Assembly (NCBI GenBank): GCA_026934365.1
Contig: JADHZE010000002.1
Location: 1-51,707 of the forward strand
Source: Isoptericola sp. QY 916
GTDB lineage: Bacteria > Actinomycetota > Actinomycetes > Actinomycetales > Cellulomonadaceae
DNA: 51,707 nt
Direction of reading: 5' to 3'
Shown in pieces: positions 15,602 to 24,071 of this stretch (its first letter is position 1; each line of letters begins with the position of its first letter). Under the pieces are notes generated by a model. It saw nothing but the letters and a program-made list of their open reading frames with translations. It was not told the DNA's origin and made no database searches. A program made the position numbers and the translations under genes.

Positions 15602-16425
15602 CCACCACCGCGACGACCGCCCCCACCGCGCCGGCCTACCGGGTCGGCACGACGCCCGCGCGCCGCTGGCCGCTCGCCCGGCACAGCCTGGCCCTGGCGC
15701 GCCGCGCCCTCGTCAAGACCCGGCGCAATCCGGGCGAGCTGGCGGACGCCGTGATCCTGCCGGTCGTGTTCCTCGTCCTGTTCGTCTACCTGTTCGGCGG
15801 GGCGGTCGCCGGGTCGACGCAGGAGTACCTCCAGTACCTGTTCCCCGGCATCCTCGTGCTCACCACCGTGCTCACGGGGCAGGTCGCGACCGGGCTCAGC
15901 ATCGTGCAGGACATGAAGAGGGGCGTGTTCGACCGGTTCCGCAGCATGCCCGTGCCGCGCGCCGCGATGCTGTTGGGCTCGGTCCTCGCCGATGCCGTCC
16001 ATTACGTCATCGCCCTCGCCGTGCTGTTCGGCGTCGGGTACGCGCTCGGCTTCCGGGTCGAGACGGGGCTGCTGCCGGCGCTCGCCGCGTGCGGGCTCGC
16101 GATCGTCCTCGGCTTCTCGCTGTGCTGGCTGACCGTGCTCGTGGCGGTGCTGCTGCGCGACGAGATCATGGTGTCCACCGTGGGCTTCCTGCTGCCGTTC
16201 CCGCTCGTGTTCGGCACGGGCCTGGCGGCGCCGGTCGAGACGATGCCGGGCTGGCTGCAGGCCTGGGCCGGGGTGAACCCCGTGAGCCGGGCGATCGAGG
16301 CCAGCCAGGGCCTGCTGCTCGGCGGCCCGGTCGCCGGGCCGGTCACCGCCACCCTGCTGTGGAGCGCGGCCTTCCTCGCCGTCTTCGGCACCGCCGCCGT
16401 GGTGGCCTACCGCCGGGTGGTGTGA
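15598..16425 (+). CDS. DrrB-like ABC-2 exporter permease
   Basis: A 275-residue ABC-2 membrane protein with about six hydrophobic segments, including LADAVILPVVFLVLFVYLFGG and the central helices around 135-190. It contains the DrrB-type FPGILVLTTVLTGQVATGLSIVQDMKRGVFDRFRSMP region, and the C-terminal half has VNPVSRAIEASQGLLLGG. It overlaps the ATPase gene by ATGA. Together they should form a four-part exporter in the cytoplasmic membrane. After it the strand is left with operator palindromes and a gene remnant. Confidence 0.9.
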   Translation: MTTTATTAPTAPAYRVGTTPARRWPLARHSLALARRALVKTRRNPGELADAVILPVVFLVLFVYLFGGAVAGSTQEYLQYLFPGILVLTTVLTGQVATGLSIVQDMKRGVFDRFRSMPVPRAAMLLGSVLADAVHYVIALAVLFGVGYALGFRVETGLLPALAACGLAIVLGFSLCWLTVLVAVLLRDEIMVSTVGFLLPFPLVFGTGLAAPVETMPGWLQAWAGVNPVSRAIEASQGLLLGGPVAGPVTATLLWSAAFLAVFGTAAVVAYRRVV

Positions 16426-16447
16426 CGGACGGCGACGCGGCGGGTCC

Positions 16448-16457
16448 GAAACGTTTC
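16448..16457. promoter_or_regulatory. Perfect LacI-type palindrome GAAACGTTTC
   Basis: GAAACGTTTC, a 10-bp perfect palindrome with the CG centre typical of LacI-family operators. It lies 22 bp after the exporter permease and upstream of the glycoside-hydrolase remnant. Confidence 0.6.
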
Positions 16458-16494
16458 AGATCCTTGGCAGGGCGACATCGAGCCCGAGAGGCTC

Positions 16495-16510
16495 GTCGAA
16501 GCGCTTCGAC
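16495..16510. promoter_or_regulatory. Perfect LacI-type palindrome with GCGC centre
   Basis: GTCGAAGCGCTTCGAC is a 16-bp perfect palindrome, resembling GAAGCGCTTC-type operators of actinobacterial carbohydrate genes. It lies 22 bp before the first open codons of the remnant at 16517, as though the control region survived and the gene body was lost. Confidence 0.6.
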
Positions 16511-16516
16511 ATCGGG

Positions 16517-17140
16517 GTGGGGCGACGTCCCCCCGGTCACGGCACGCAGCTCGAAGGGCTGTACCTCGACGGCGAGCCGGTCGCGGCCGCGGACGCCGCC
16601 GTCGCGGGCGACGAGGTGACCCTCTCGGCGGACTACCTGACGCGGCTGGTCGGCGACGGCGCGTACGGCGAGCACGCCACGCTCGAGGCGCGGTTCTCGG
16701 CGGGCGTGCCGTGGCGGATGCACGTGATCGCGGCCGACACCCCCGTGCTCGCCGACGCCACGGGCACCGTGGCCGGCGGCGTGTCGATCCCCACGCAGTT
16801 CCGCGGCGACCGCCTGGCCACCATGGCCTCCCTGTACGCCGACGGCACGGGCGCCGGCCCGCAGAGCTGGACGCCGTTCCAGGAGTTCGACGCGTCGTTC
16901 GCCCCGGACGAGGAGGCCGGTGCCGTCCTGCTGCGCCCGGCCTACCTCGCCACGGTGCCTGACGGCGAGCCCGTCTCTCTGACGTTCCACTTCTGGAGCG
17001 GGGACAGCGCGGAGTACACCGTGACGCGCAGCGGCGACACCGTCACCGGCTTCTCTATCTCGGCGGGTCCTCGCGGAGGACGACGACGTCGGTCGGCTCC
17101 AGGTGAAGGGGCTCCCCCGCCTCGATCCGGCGACCGGTGA
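16517..17140 (+). pseudogene. Remnant of a glycoside hydrolase C-terminus (X2-like modules)
   Basis: The open frame has no signal peptide, catalytic domain or usable ribosome binding site. Its residues resemble the C-terminal Ig-like X2 type modules of cellulase-family (GH5-like) enzymes. They include LEGLYLDGEPVAAADAAV, GDEVTLSADYLTRL, FSAGVPWRMHVIAADTPVLA and LTFHFWSGDSAEYTV. The expected ending is near residue 178 (TGFSIS), but the frame then runs on about 85 bases antisense into the beta-galactosidase gene, so the original stop is gone. I read it as the 3' end of a deleted secreted glycanase with its operators still upstream. A short expressed orphan is possible but unlikely. Confidence 0.6.
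17050..17065. repeat. Copy of the CGCCGAGATAGAGAAG repeat at the GH42 stop
   Basis: CTTCTCTATCTCGGCG is identical to the outer 16 bp of each arm of the large palindrome at 26361-26464. The leftward beta-galactosidase uses the TAG inside it (17055-17057) as stop, just as the LacI regulator does at 26369-26371. Confidence 0.7.
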
Positions 17141-19133
17141 GCAGGTCCGTGCCCGAGGCATGGGCGGCGACGTCGACGGCGACGCCGGCGTGGTTCAGCA
17201 CGAACGCCGTCCGCGCGCCGTCGGCGCCCTCGCGGACCGCCAGCTCGACGTCCTCGGCGTCGGCGTAGGGCCCGACGAGGCCGTGCCGGGCGAGGACGCG
17301 GCGCACCACCCAGCCCGTGCCGGCGTCGTCGAGGGCGGTCGCGACGTACCAGGCCTCGCCGCCGTCCTCCCCGTCGTCCGGGCCTCCGGGGCGGTGGCGC
17401 GTGACCGCGGGCGTGCCCGCGTAGAACTCCGAGCCGTACGTGCCGACCACCTCCGCGCCCTGCGGCACGAGCACCTCGAAGACGAGCGCGGCGTCGGAGA
17501 CGACGTCGTCGCCCGTGCCGTCCTTCAGGGTGACGGGGTTGGTGACGCCCGGCTCGGCGGAGTCCGTCTCCTCGACGCGCACGCCGAACGGCCGACCGAG
17601 CGGGCCGGGGGCGTCCATGAGGAACGCGTTCGCGTCCTCGTCCGCACGGCCGGACCAGTACGACGCGAGCACCGAGCCGCCGCGCGCGACCACGCCCTCC
17701 AGCCGTTCGGCGACGTCGCCCTTGAGCACGTGCAGCATGGGCGCGAGCACGACGTCGTAGCGGGCCAGGTCCGCGGTGACCGGCACGACGTCCACCTGCG
17801 CCCCCGCCTGCCACAGCGCGCGGTAGTAGGCGAGCACCGTGTCGACGTAGCGCGCGTGCCGGTTGAAGCCGTCCGTCATCTCCGCGGCCCACCACGAGTC
17901 CCAGTCGAAGAGCAGCGCCACGCGGGCCGGGGTGCGCGCCCCGAGGACGGCGTCGCCCAGCGCGTCGAGCTCGGCGCCGAGGGCCGCGACCTCCCGGAAC
18001 GCGCGGGTGTCCGTGCGGCCGGCGTGGTCGAGGACGGCGCCGTGGTACTTCTCGCACGCCCCCTTCGACTGCCGCATCTGGAAGTACAGGACGGCGTCCG
18101 CGCCGTGCGCCACCGCCTGCCACGACCACAGCCGCAGCACGCCGGGTCGTTTCACCGGGTTGACGTCGCGGGAGGCGGTCATGGTCGGCGTCTGCTCCAT
18201 GACCCAGAACGGCGCGCCGTCCTTGAGCCCGCGCATGACGTCGTGGGCCAGGGCCATGCGGGCGTGCTCCCGCTGGCCGGGCGGGTAGTTGTCCCACGAC
18301 GCGAAGTCGAGGTCCTCGGCCCAGCGGTGGTAGTCGATCGGCCGGAACATGCCCATGAAGTTGGTCGTGACGGGCGTGGTCGCGTCGTGCTCGCGGATGC
18401 GCGCCTTCTCGTCGCGATAGTTCGCCAGCATCGCGTCGGACATGAACCGCCGGTAGTCGAGCGTGATGCCCTGGAAGGCCGTGTGGTCCGGCCCGCGCCA
18501 GTGCTCGCTGAGCATGTTCGGGGGCACGACCTGCTCCCAGTCGCTGAACGTGTGCGACCAGAACGCCGCGTTCCAGGCGTCGTTCAGGCGCTCCAGCGTG
18601 CCGTACCGCGCGCGCAGCCACTCACGGAAGCCCGCGGCGCACAGGTCGCACCAGCAGCCGCCGTCGAACCCGCCGTACTCGTTGCCCACGTGCCACGCGA
18701 CCAGCCCGGGCGTGCCCGCGTAGCGCTCGGCGAGGCGCCCCGCGAGCTCTGCCGACAGCCGCCGGTACACCGGCGAGCTGGGGCACGCGTTGTGCCGCTG
18801 CCCGTACACGTGCCGCCGGCCCTGGAAGTCGGTGCGCTCCACCTCGGGGTGGCGGTGGGCGAGCCACGGCGGCAGCGCCCCGGTCGACGTCGCGAGCACG
18901 ACGTCGCGGCCCGCGGCCACGGCGCGCTCGACGATCGCGTCGAGCAGCGCGAAGTCGTACGCCTCCTCGTCGGGCTGCAGCGTCGCCCAGGAGAAGACGT
19001 TGAGCGTCACCGTGTCGATCGACGCCAGGTCGAACGCGGCGTGGTCGGCCTCCCACACCTCCCGCGGCCACTGCTCGGGGTTGTAGTCGCCGCCGTAGCG
19101 GATCTTGCGTCCGGCGGGCAGGTGGGCGGACAT
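17055..19133 (-). CDS. GH42 beta-galactosidase
   Basis: A 692-residue family 42 beta-galactosidase. Its N-terminal barrel opens IRYGGDYNPEQWPREVW. The acid/base Glu is in WHVGNEYGG (about residue 151) and the nucleophile Glu in FWVMEQTPT (about 311). Cysteines in GGCWCDLCAAGF and GACEKYH match the zinc-binding positions of the family. Trimerisation and C-terminal beta domains follow. No signal peptide, so it acts in the cytoplasm on imported galactosides or arabinogalactan-type oligosaccharides. The ATG follows GGAGGA. It starts 33 bp after the DUF624 gene and is probably the last gene of the 25063-17055 operon. Its stop lies inside a dispersed repeat. Confidence 0.92.
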   Translation of the reverse strand: MSAHLPAGRKIRYGGDYNPEQWPREVWEADHAAFDLASIDTVTLNVFSWATLQPDEEAYDFALLDAIVERAVAAGRDVVLATSTGALPPWLAHRHPEVERTDFQGRRHVYGQRHNACPSSPVYRRLSAELAGRLAERYAGTPGLVAWHVGNEYGGFDGGCWCDLCAAGFREWLRARYGTLERLNDAWNAAFWSHTFSDWEQVVPPNMLSEHWRGPDHTAFQGITLDYRRFMSDAMLANYRDEKARIREHDATTPVTTNFMGMFRPIDYHRWAEDLDFASWDNYPPGQREHARMALAHDVMRGLKDGAPFWVMEQTPTMTASRDVNPVKRPGVLRLWSWQAVAHGADAVLYFQMRQSKGACEKYHGAVLDHAGRTDTRAFREVAALGAELDALGDAVLGARTPARVALLFDWDSWWAAEMTDGFNRHARYVDTVLAYYRALWQAGAQVDVVPVTADLARYDVVLAPMLHVLKGDVAERLEGVVARGGSVLASYWSGRADEDANAFLMDAPGPLGRPFGVRVEETDSAEPGVTNPVTLKDGTGDDVVSDAALVFEVLVPQGAEVVGTYGSEFYAGTPAVTRHRPGGPDDGEDGGEAWYVATALDDAGTGWVVRRVLARHGLVGPYADAEDVELAVREGADGARTAFVLNHAGVAVDVAAHASGTDLLTGRRIEAGEPLHLEPTDVVVLREDPPR

Positions 19134-19166
19134 GACGACGTTTCCTCCGGAGGTCGGTGATGCGGG

Positions 19167-19853
19167 TCAGGCGACGAAGCGTGCGCGGACGTCGTCGAGC
19201 ACGGGCTGCGCGACGCGCAGCAGGAAGGCGAGCCACGCGGCGGCGACGACGGCGAGCACCAGCTCGCCCGCCACCCACACCACGCCGCCCGCCACGACGA
19301 CGAGCGCGAGCAGGCCGACGGCGACGAGCGGCCGCCGGCCCAGGTAGTAGGCGGACAGCCGGGCCACGTCGCGGGCCCGGAAGGAGAACAGGGACGCGAG
19401 CACCAGCGCCTGCACCGCCCAGAGCAGCACGCCGAGCCCGACCAGGCCGAGCACGACGGCGTAGGCCGCGGAGATGCCGGCGGCCTCGCGGTGCAGCACC
19501 GACGTGAGGACGACGCCGAGCACCGCCGTCGCCGGCACCCACAGCCGCAGCGCGTCGAGCCAGCCCAGCCGCAGTCCGCGCACGAACGTGCGGCCCGGCA
19601 CGGGCTCGTCGGCACCCGCCCGCGCGTGCAGGGCGAAGAGCCCCGCGGCCAGGAACGGGGCCGCCGGCACCAGGCACAGCGGCACCAGCAGCGCGTTGCC
19701 GGTGGACCGGTCCAGGAGCGCGAGCAGCACCAGCGTGGGCACGCAGCCCAGGGCGACGAGCGCCCCCACGACGGCGTACCAGTAGACGCGAGCCGTGATC
19801 CGGCCCAGGACGCCGTCCCCGAACTCACGGGGCGCCCCGGCCGCCGCCGCCAT
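19167..19853 (-). CDS. DUF624 (YesL-like) membrane protein
   Basis: A 228-residue protein with about six hydrophobic segments, beginning FGDGVLGRITARVYWYAVVGALVAL. This matches the YesL/DUF624 family found beside LplA/YtcQ-type oligosaccharide transporters. Its function is not established; an accessory role in sugar uptake is assumed from context. The ATG overlaps the TGA of the beta-xylosidase gene by one base (TGATG), so translation is probably coupled. The GH42 gene follows 33 bp later. Confidence 0.75.
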   Translation of the reverse strand: MAAAAGAPREFGDGVLGRITARVYWYAVVGALVALGCVPTLVLLALLDRSTGNALLVPLCLVPAAPFLAAGLFALHARAGADEPVPGRTFVRGLRLGWLDALRLWVPATAVLGVVLTSVLHREAAGISAAYAVVLGLVGLGVLLWAVQALVLASLFSFRARDVARLSAYYLGRRPLVAVGLLALVVVAGGVVWVAGELVLAVVAAAWLAFLLRVAQPVLDDVRARFVA

Positions 19854-21403
19854 CAGGACACCTCCCCGGCGCGGTCCTGCTCTCGGCTGTGCTCTCGACC
19901 GAGGATCCGTGCGTCGTCGAGCCAGGACGGCGTCTCGTCGTGCACCGGGTCGATCTCCACCAGCGTCACCTCGTGCCGGGCGAGCGTGAGCGCCAGGTCG
20001 ACCCGGCCGCCCGACACCTCGAGCGAGGTGTGCGAGCGCCCCGGCACGGACGCCTCGTGCAGCAGGTCGAGCTGCCGCGCGGTCGGCGACGCCGGACGGC
20101 CCAGGTGACGCCACGCGCTGAACGCGTTGCCCTCGTCGTCGTTCACGCGCGAGCGGTGCACCGACGCCCGGCGCACCGCGGCGCCGCCGACCGGGACGCT
20201 CAGCCGCAGCTCGTGCCGGTCCGCCTCCGAGGCGTCGTCGGTGCCGCCCACGGGCTGCCAGGCCAGCACCGTCACCCGGCCGCCGCCGTCGCGCGTCACC
20301 AGGTGGTCCAGGCCCCGGTGCAGCACGTCCCCGCCCATCCGCGCCATGAAGGCGTAGAGGTGGAACACCGGCTTGCGCAGCTGCCGGTGCCCCAGCATCC
20401 CGAAGCCGCCGTGGAAGACCGACGTCGGCACGTTCTCCTCCTCGAAGACGTCGCAGAACGTCCAGTAGGAGAAGGAGTCGACGAGGTCGCCGCCCTCGGA
20501 GAGCACGGGCGCCAGCGACGCCGCCTGGTAGGCCGTGTCGTGCACGGGGTTGTCCGGGCGGTAGCTGGTGCTGAACTCGGTGACGTGGGCGGGCAGCCCC
20601 TCCAGGCGGGTGCCCGCCAGCAGCTTCGCCGGGGCGGCGAACTGGTCCAGCAGGTTCCGGGGATGCCGCAGCGTCTGGTAGGTGCCGAACGGCACGTGCT
20701 GCGCGGGCCCGCTCGTGTAGGCGTGGAAGGACACGAAGTCCACCGGGACGTCCCGGCGCTCGACGAACTCCGCGAACGGTGCCCACCACTCGTCCGCGCC
20801 GGGGGAGATCGCCGGCCCGCCCACCTGCAGGTCGGCGTCGACCTCCTTCACGGCGGCCGCGGTGACCTCGTAGAGCCGGAGGTACGCCTCCTGCGACGCG
20901 CCCTCCCAGAACTGCACGAGGTTCGGCTCGTTCCACACCTCGACCGGCCACCGCCGCACCTCCTCGAGGCCGTAGCGGTCGATCGCGTGCCGCAGCACCG
21001 CCTGGACGAGCGCCGCCCACTCGCGGTGGTCGCGCGGCGGCGTGACGTTGCCATTCCACCAGAACACGGTCTGCTCCCCCGACGCGAGCGCCGACGGCAT
21101 GAACCCGAGCTCGAGGAACGGCCGGATGCCCTGCGCGAGCCACGCGTCGAGGACCTGGTCGGCGTAGGTGAACGCGTACCGCGTGCCGCGGTGGCCCGCC
21201 GCGTCGTAGGGACGGTGGATCCCGACGTCGTCGGACAGCAGGCCGTGTCCCCGCACGTGGCGGAACCCGATCTCCCGCTGCACCACGGCGAGCGAGTCCT
21301 GGTAGTCCTGACGCAGCGCGAGGTTGAGGCGGCCGGTGCCGACGCACCGCCGCCACGCGTCGGAGAGCGTGGCGGCGGGCGCGTCGGGGACGACGGTGGT
21401 CAG
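19853..21403 (-). CDS. GH39 beta-xylosidase with a CTG start
   Basis: A 516-residue family 39 glycosidase, expected to release xylose from xylo-oligosaccharides in the cytoplasm. The acid/base Glu is in VEVWNEPNLVQFW (about residue 156) and the nucleophile Glu in HVTEFSTSYRPDN (about 274). The first ATG/GTG codons in this frame (21292 and 21289) come well after conserved N-terminal sequence (SDAWRRCVGTGRLNLALRQD) has begun. No ATG, GTG or TTG exists between the upstream stop and that block. A CTG at 21403 sits exactly 8 nt after AGGAGG, so I start there. It follows the binding-protein gene with a 3-nt gap and precedes the DUF624 gene. Confidence 0.85.
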   Translation of the reverse strand: MTTVVPDAPAATLSDAWRRCVGTGRLNLALRQDYQDSLAVVQREIGFRHVRGHGLLSDDVGIHRPYDAAGHRGTRYAFTYADQVLDAWLAQGIRPFLELGFMPSALASGEQTVFWWNGNVTPPRDHREWAALVQAVLRHAIDRYGLEEVRRWPVEVWNEPNLVQFWEGASQEAYLRLYEVTAAAVKEVDADLQVGGPAISPGADEWWAPFAEFVERRDVPVDFVSFHAYTSGPAQHVPFGTYQTLRHPRNLLDQFAAPAKLLAGTRLEGLPAHVTEFSTSYRPDNPVHDTAYQAASLAPVLSEGGDLVDSFSYWTFCDVFEEENVPTSVFHGGFGMLGHRQLRKPVFHLYAFMARMGGDVLHRGLDHLVTRDGGGRVTVLAWQPVGGTDDASEADRHELRLSVPVGGAAVRRASVHRSRVNDDEGNAFSAWRHLGRPASPTARQLDLLHEASVPGRSHTSLEVSGGRVDLALTLARHEVTLVEIDPVHDETPSWLDDARILGREHSREQDRAGEVS

Positions 21404-21406
21404 GGC

Positions 21407-23077
21407 TCAGCCCTCCTGGCGCGCCAGGGCGGTGTTGACGGTCTCGACCAGCTGCGTGGCGCCGAGGCCCTCGATCTCGGCGACGTACGCGTCCCAGTCG
21501 TCGAGCGAGCGCTGGCCGGTGATGAAGGCGGCCGTCGCGGACTGGACGGCGTCCTTGAGCTGCGTGTCGAGCAGCGAGTTCTGCTCGAGCTCCATCTCGT
21601 TGAGGCGCGGCGCCGGGGCCACCGGCAGCACCTCCTTGGCGTCGAGCACGGACCGGGTCCACTCCTTGACCTCGTCCGACATCACGGACTCGAGCAGGTC
21701 CTGCGTGGACCCGTTCGCCAGCAGGAACACGCCGTTGCTGTAGCCGAAGTCGGTGTTGAGCTTCTTCGGCGCGCCGGCGTTGATCGCGTTCCAGCTGATG
21801 TCGTCGTTCAGCGTGCGGGTGCCGTCCGAGTCCTTCGAGTACGTCTCGCCGTCCACGCCCCACTGGGCGAACTCGATGCCCTCGTCCGAGTAGTACTGCC
21901 AGTCGACGTACTGGAGCAGCGCCTTGAAGTACGGCTGCTCCGCCGCCTTGCTGGAGATCATCAGGCCGCTGGAGAGCTGGCTCGCGGCGAGGTTGCTGCC
22001 CGCCGGGCCGCCCGGGATGGTGAGCAGCCGGGTGGTGATGTCCTTCCCGCCGTCCTTGATCGCCGTGCGGTACGCCGTGATCTCCTGCGTGTTGCTCGTG
22101 ACGGCGGCGGACTTGCCGGACACGAACTTCTGCCGGGCCTGGTCGTCGGACTGGGTGATCTCCGGGTCCATGACGCCCGCCTCGACCCAGCCGTGCACCG
22201 TCTCGAGGAGCTGCTTGTACTCGTCGCTCGTGCCGTTGAAGACGTACTCGCCGGAGTCCTGGTCGAACCAGGTGTTGTTGTAGCCCCAGCCGCCGGCGGC
22301 GCCGAAGTTCGGGCCCATGACGTTGAGCAGCGCGCCGAGCGTGGTGGTGTCGGTCCAGCGGTCGGAGTAGGCGTAGTCGAGGCCGGGGTTCGCCTCCTTG
22401 ACCTTCGCCAGGTCCTCGGTGAACTCGTCCCACGTGGCAGGGTCCTCGGTGATCCCCGCCTTCTTCCACATGTCGTCGTTGATCATCACCGTGTACTGGA
22501 CGTCGGGGATCTCCCGCAGGCCCGGCAGGATGTAGTACTTGCCGTCGTCCTGGCGCAGGTTGTCGATCTCGTCCTGCAGGCCCCAGTCCTCCACCTTCTG
22601 CGCGAAGTTCGGCATGTACTCGAGGTAGTCGGACACCGGGAGGATCGCGCCGCCCGAGACGAACTGCGTCTCCTGCCCCGGGTACGTCACGGGCATGAGG
22701 TCCGACGCCTCGCCCGACCCGATGAGCAGCGCCTTCTTCTGGTCCCAGTCCGCCAGGGGGACGTCGGTGCGGGAGAACGTCACGTTGCGGTCGTCCTCGA
22801 GGTGCTGGAAGACCGACCAGTCGTCCTGCACCTCGTAGTCCGGGTGGTCGCGGTACATCAGCGAGAGCTCCACCGGCTCGGTGGCCTTGAACGACGTGCC
22901 CGCCGCGAAGTCCTCCATCGCGCCGACGGAGTGCTCCGCGTCGATGGTGGCGGCCGCGTCCGGGCTCGCGCCGTCGCCGCCGTCGTCGTCTCCCCCGCTG
23001 CCGCAGGCAGAGAGGCCCAGGGCCAGGGTGGTCAGCGACACGGCCGCGACGGCCGCCCGCATCCGGGTGTTCCTCAT
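21407..23077 (-). CDS. Oligosaccharide ABC transporter binding lipoprotein (LplA/YtcQ-like)
   Basis: A 556-residue extracellular solute-binding protein of the long LplA/YtcQ type. The signal peptide ends in lipobox LSAC (Cys at about 25), followed by a Gly/Asp-rich linker. Internal motifs include LMYRDHPDYEVQDDWSVF, MPNFAQKVEDWGL and WGYNNTWFDQDSGEYVFNG. Length matches the 500-560 residue group rather than MalE-type proteins. It is cotranscribed with two LplB/LplC-like permeases upstream and with GH39, DUF624 and GH42 genes downstream. In other xylan users this transporter type imports aldouronates, so it may supply the GH67 enzyme of this window. No ATPase gene is nearby; a shared MsmX/MsiK-type ATPase is probably used. 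Confidence 0.85.
   Translation of the reverse strand: MRNTRMRAAVAAVSLTTLALGLSACGSGGDDDGGDGASPDAAATIDAEHSVGAMEDFAAGTSFKATEPVELSLMYRDHPDYEVQDDWSVFQHLEDDRNVTFSRTDVPLADWDQKKALLIGSGEASDLMPVTYPGQETQFVSGGAILPVSDYLEYMPNFAQKVEDWGLQDEIDNLRQDDGKYYILPGLREIPDVQYTVMINDDMWKKAGITEDPATWDEFTEDLAKVKEANPGLDYAYSDRWTDTTTLGALLNVMGPNFGAAGGWGYNNTWFDQDSGEYVFNGTSDEYKQLLETVHGWVEAGVMDPEITQSDDQARQKFVSGKSAAVTSNTQEITAYRTAIKDGGKDITTRLLTIPGGPAGSNLAASQLSSGLMISSKAAEQPYFKALLQYVDWQYYSDEGIEFAQWGVDGETYSKDSDGTRTLNDDISWNAINAGAPKKLNTDFGYSNGVFLLANGSTQDLLESVMSDEVKEWTRSVLDAKEVLPVAPAPRLNEMELEQNSLLDTQLKDAVQSATAAFITGQRSLDDWDAYVAEIEGLGATQLVETVNTALARQEG
21412..21417 (-). promoter_or_regulatory. Ribosome binding site that supports the CTG start
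   Basis: AGGAGG lies inside the last codons of the solute-binding protein gene, eight bases before a CTG. The position is ideal for initiation of the GH39 gene, which otherwise has no usable start at its conserved N-terminus. Confidence 0.7.
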
Positions 23078-23153
23078 GTCTTCTCCTCGTGTGACGAGCG
23101 TCGTCGCTCTCGAGCGGGATGTGGTGCGTGCGGTGCGGGTGATGGCCGGCCCG

Positions 23154-24071
23154 TCAGCCCTTGACGGAGCCGAGCATCACGCCGGAGACGAAGTACCTCT
23201 GGATGAAGGGGTAGAAGCAGATGATCGGCAGCACGGTGAGCAGCATCGTCACGGACTGGATGTTCGCGCCGATCTGCACGGCGTCCTGCGTCGGGTCGGC
23301 CGCCGGCGACGCCGCGGCGATCATGTTCCGCAGGTAGACGGTGACCGGGAAAAGCTCCTTCTGGTCCAGGTAGAGGAAGGCGTTGAACCACGAGTTCCAC
23401 AGGCCGACGGCGTAGAACAGGGTCATCGTGGCCAGCACCGCCTTGGACAGCGGCAGCACGATCCGGAAGAAGATCCCGTACGTCGTGAGGCCGTCGATCG
23501 CGGCCGCCTCCTCGAGGTCGCTCGGGAAGTTCTCGAAGAACGACTTCATGACCAGGAGGTTGAACACCGAGATGGCGCCGGGCAGCACGATCGCCCAGAG
23601 GGTGTTCCGCATCCCCAGCACGTCGGCGACGAGGATGTAGTTCGGGATCAGGCCGCCGCTGAAGAACATCGTGAAGACCGCGATGCCGATGAAGAACGTG
23701 CGGCCCTTGAGGTGGCGGCGGCTCAGGGCGTAGGCGTACGGGGTGGTGAGCGCCATCGACACGAACGTGCCGACCACCGTGTAGACGACCGTGTTCTTGT
23801 AGTTGGTCCAGAACATCGCGTCGCCCATGACGTACTGGAACGTCTCGACGTTGAAGCCCCGCGGCAGGAGGTTGACCTCGCCGGCGGCGATGAAACCCTC
23901 CGAGGAGAACGCCTTCGCCACGAGGTTCACGAACGGGTACAGCGTCACGGCGCACACCAGGAGCAGCACGACGACGTTGACCACCTTGAAGGTGCGGTAC
24001 CCGGCCGTGTCCTTGACGGTCGTGGCCTCGGTCCGGACGGCGGCGAGGTCGGGGGTGGGCATGCCGGTCAC
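23154..24071 (-). CDS. Sugar ABC transporter permease (LplC/YtcP-like)
   Basis: A 305-residue MalG-type permease with six membrane segments and the EAA loop EEAAAIDGLTTYGIFFRIVLPLSKAVLATM. The C-terminus FYPFIQRYFVSGVMLGSVKG is the standard end of the LplC/YtcP group. I prefer the GTG at 24071 because it overlaps the preceding TGA as GTGA and has AGGAG 9 nt upstream; the ATG at 24062 lacks a placed site. It pairs with the 24068-25063 permease to form the membrane channel for the LplA-like lipoprotein. The gap of 76 bp to the lipoprotein gene is short, so one transcript is likely. Confidence 0.87.
   Translation of the reverse strand: MTGMPTPDLAAVRTEATTVKDTAGYRTFKVVNVVVLLLVCAVTLYPFVNLVAKAFSSEGFIAAGEVNLLPRGFNVETFQYVMGDAMFWTNYKNTVVYTVVGTFVSMALTTPYAYALSRRHLKGRTFFIGIAVFTMFFSGGLIPNYILVADVLGMRNTLWAIVLPGAISVFNLLVMKSFFENFPSDLEEAAAIDGLTTYGIFFRIVLPLSKAVLATMTLFYAVGLWNSWFNAFLYLDQKELFPVTVYLRNMIAAASPAADPTQDAVQIGANIQSVTMLLTVLPIICFYPFIQRYFVSGVMLGSVKG

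Noticed and set aside
19167-22469. An 1100-residue minus-strand frame ending in the DUF624 protein
   Set aside because: Most of it is antiframe Arg/Gly-rich sequence across the GH39 and binding-protein genes. Only the last 228 residues form a plausible protein.
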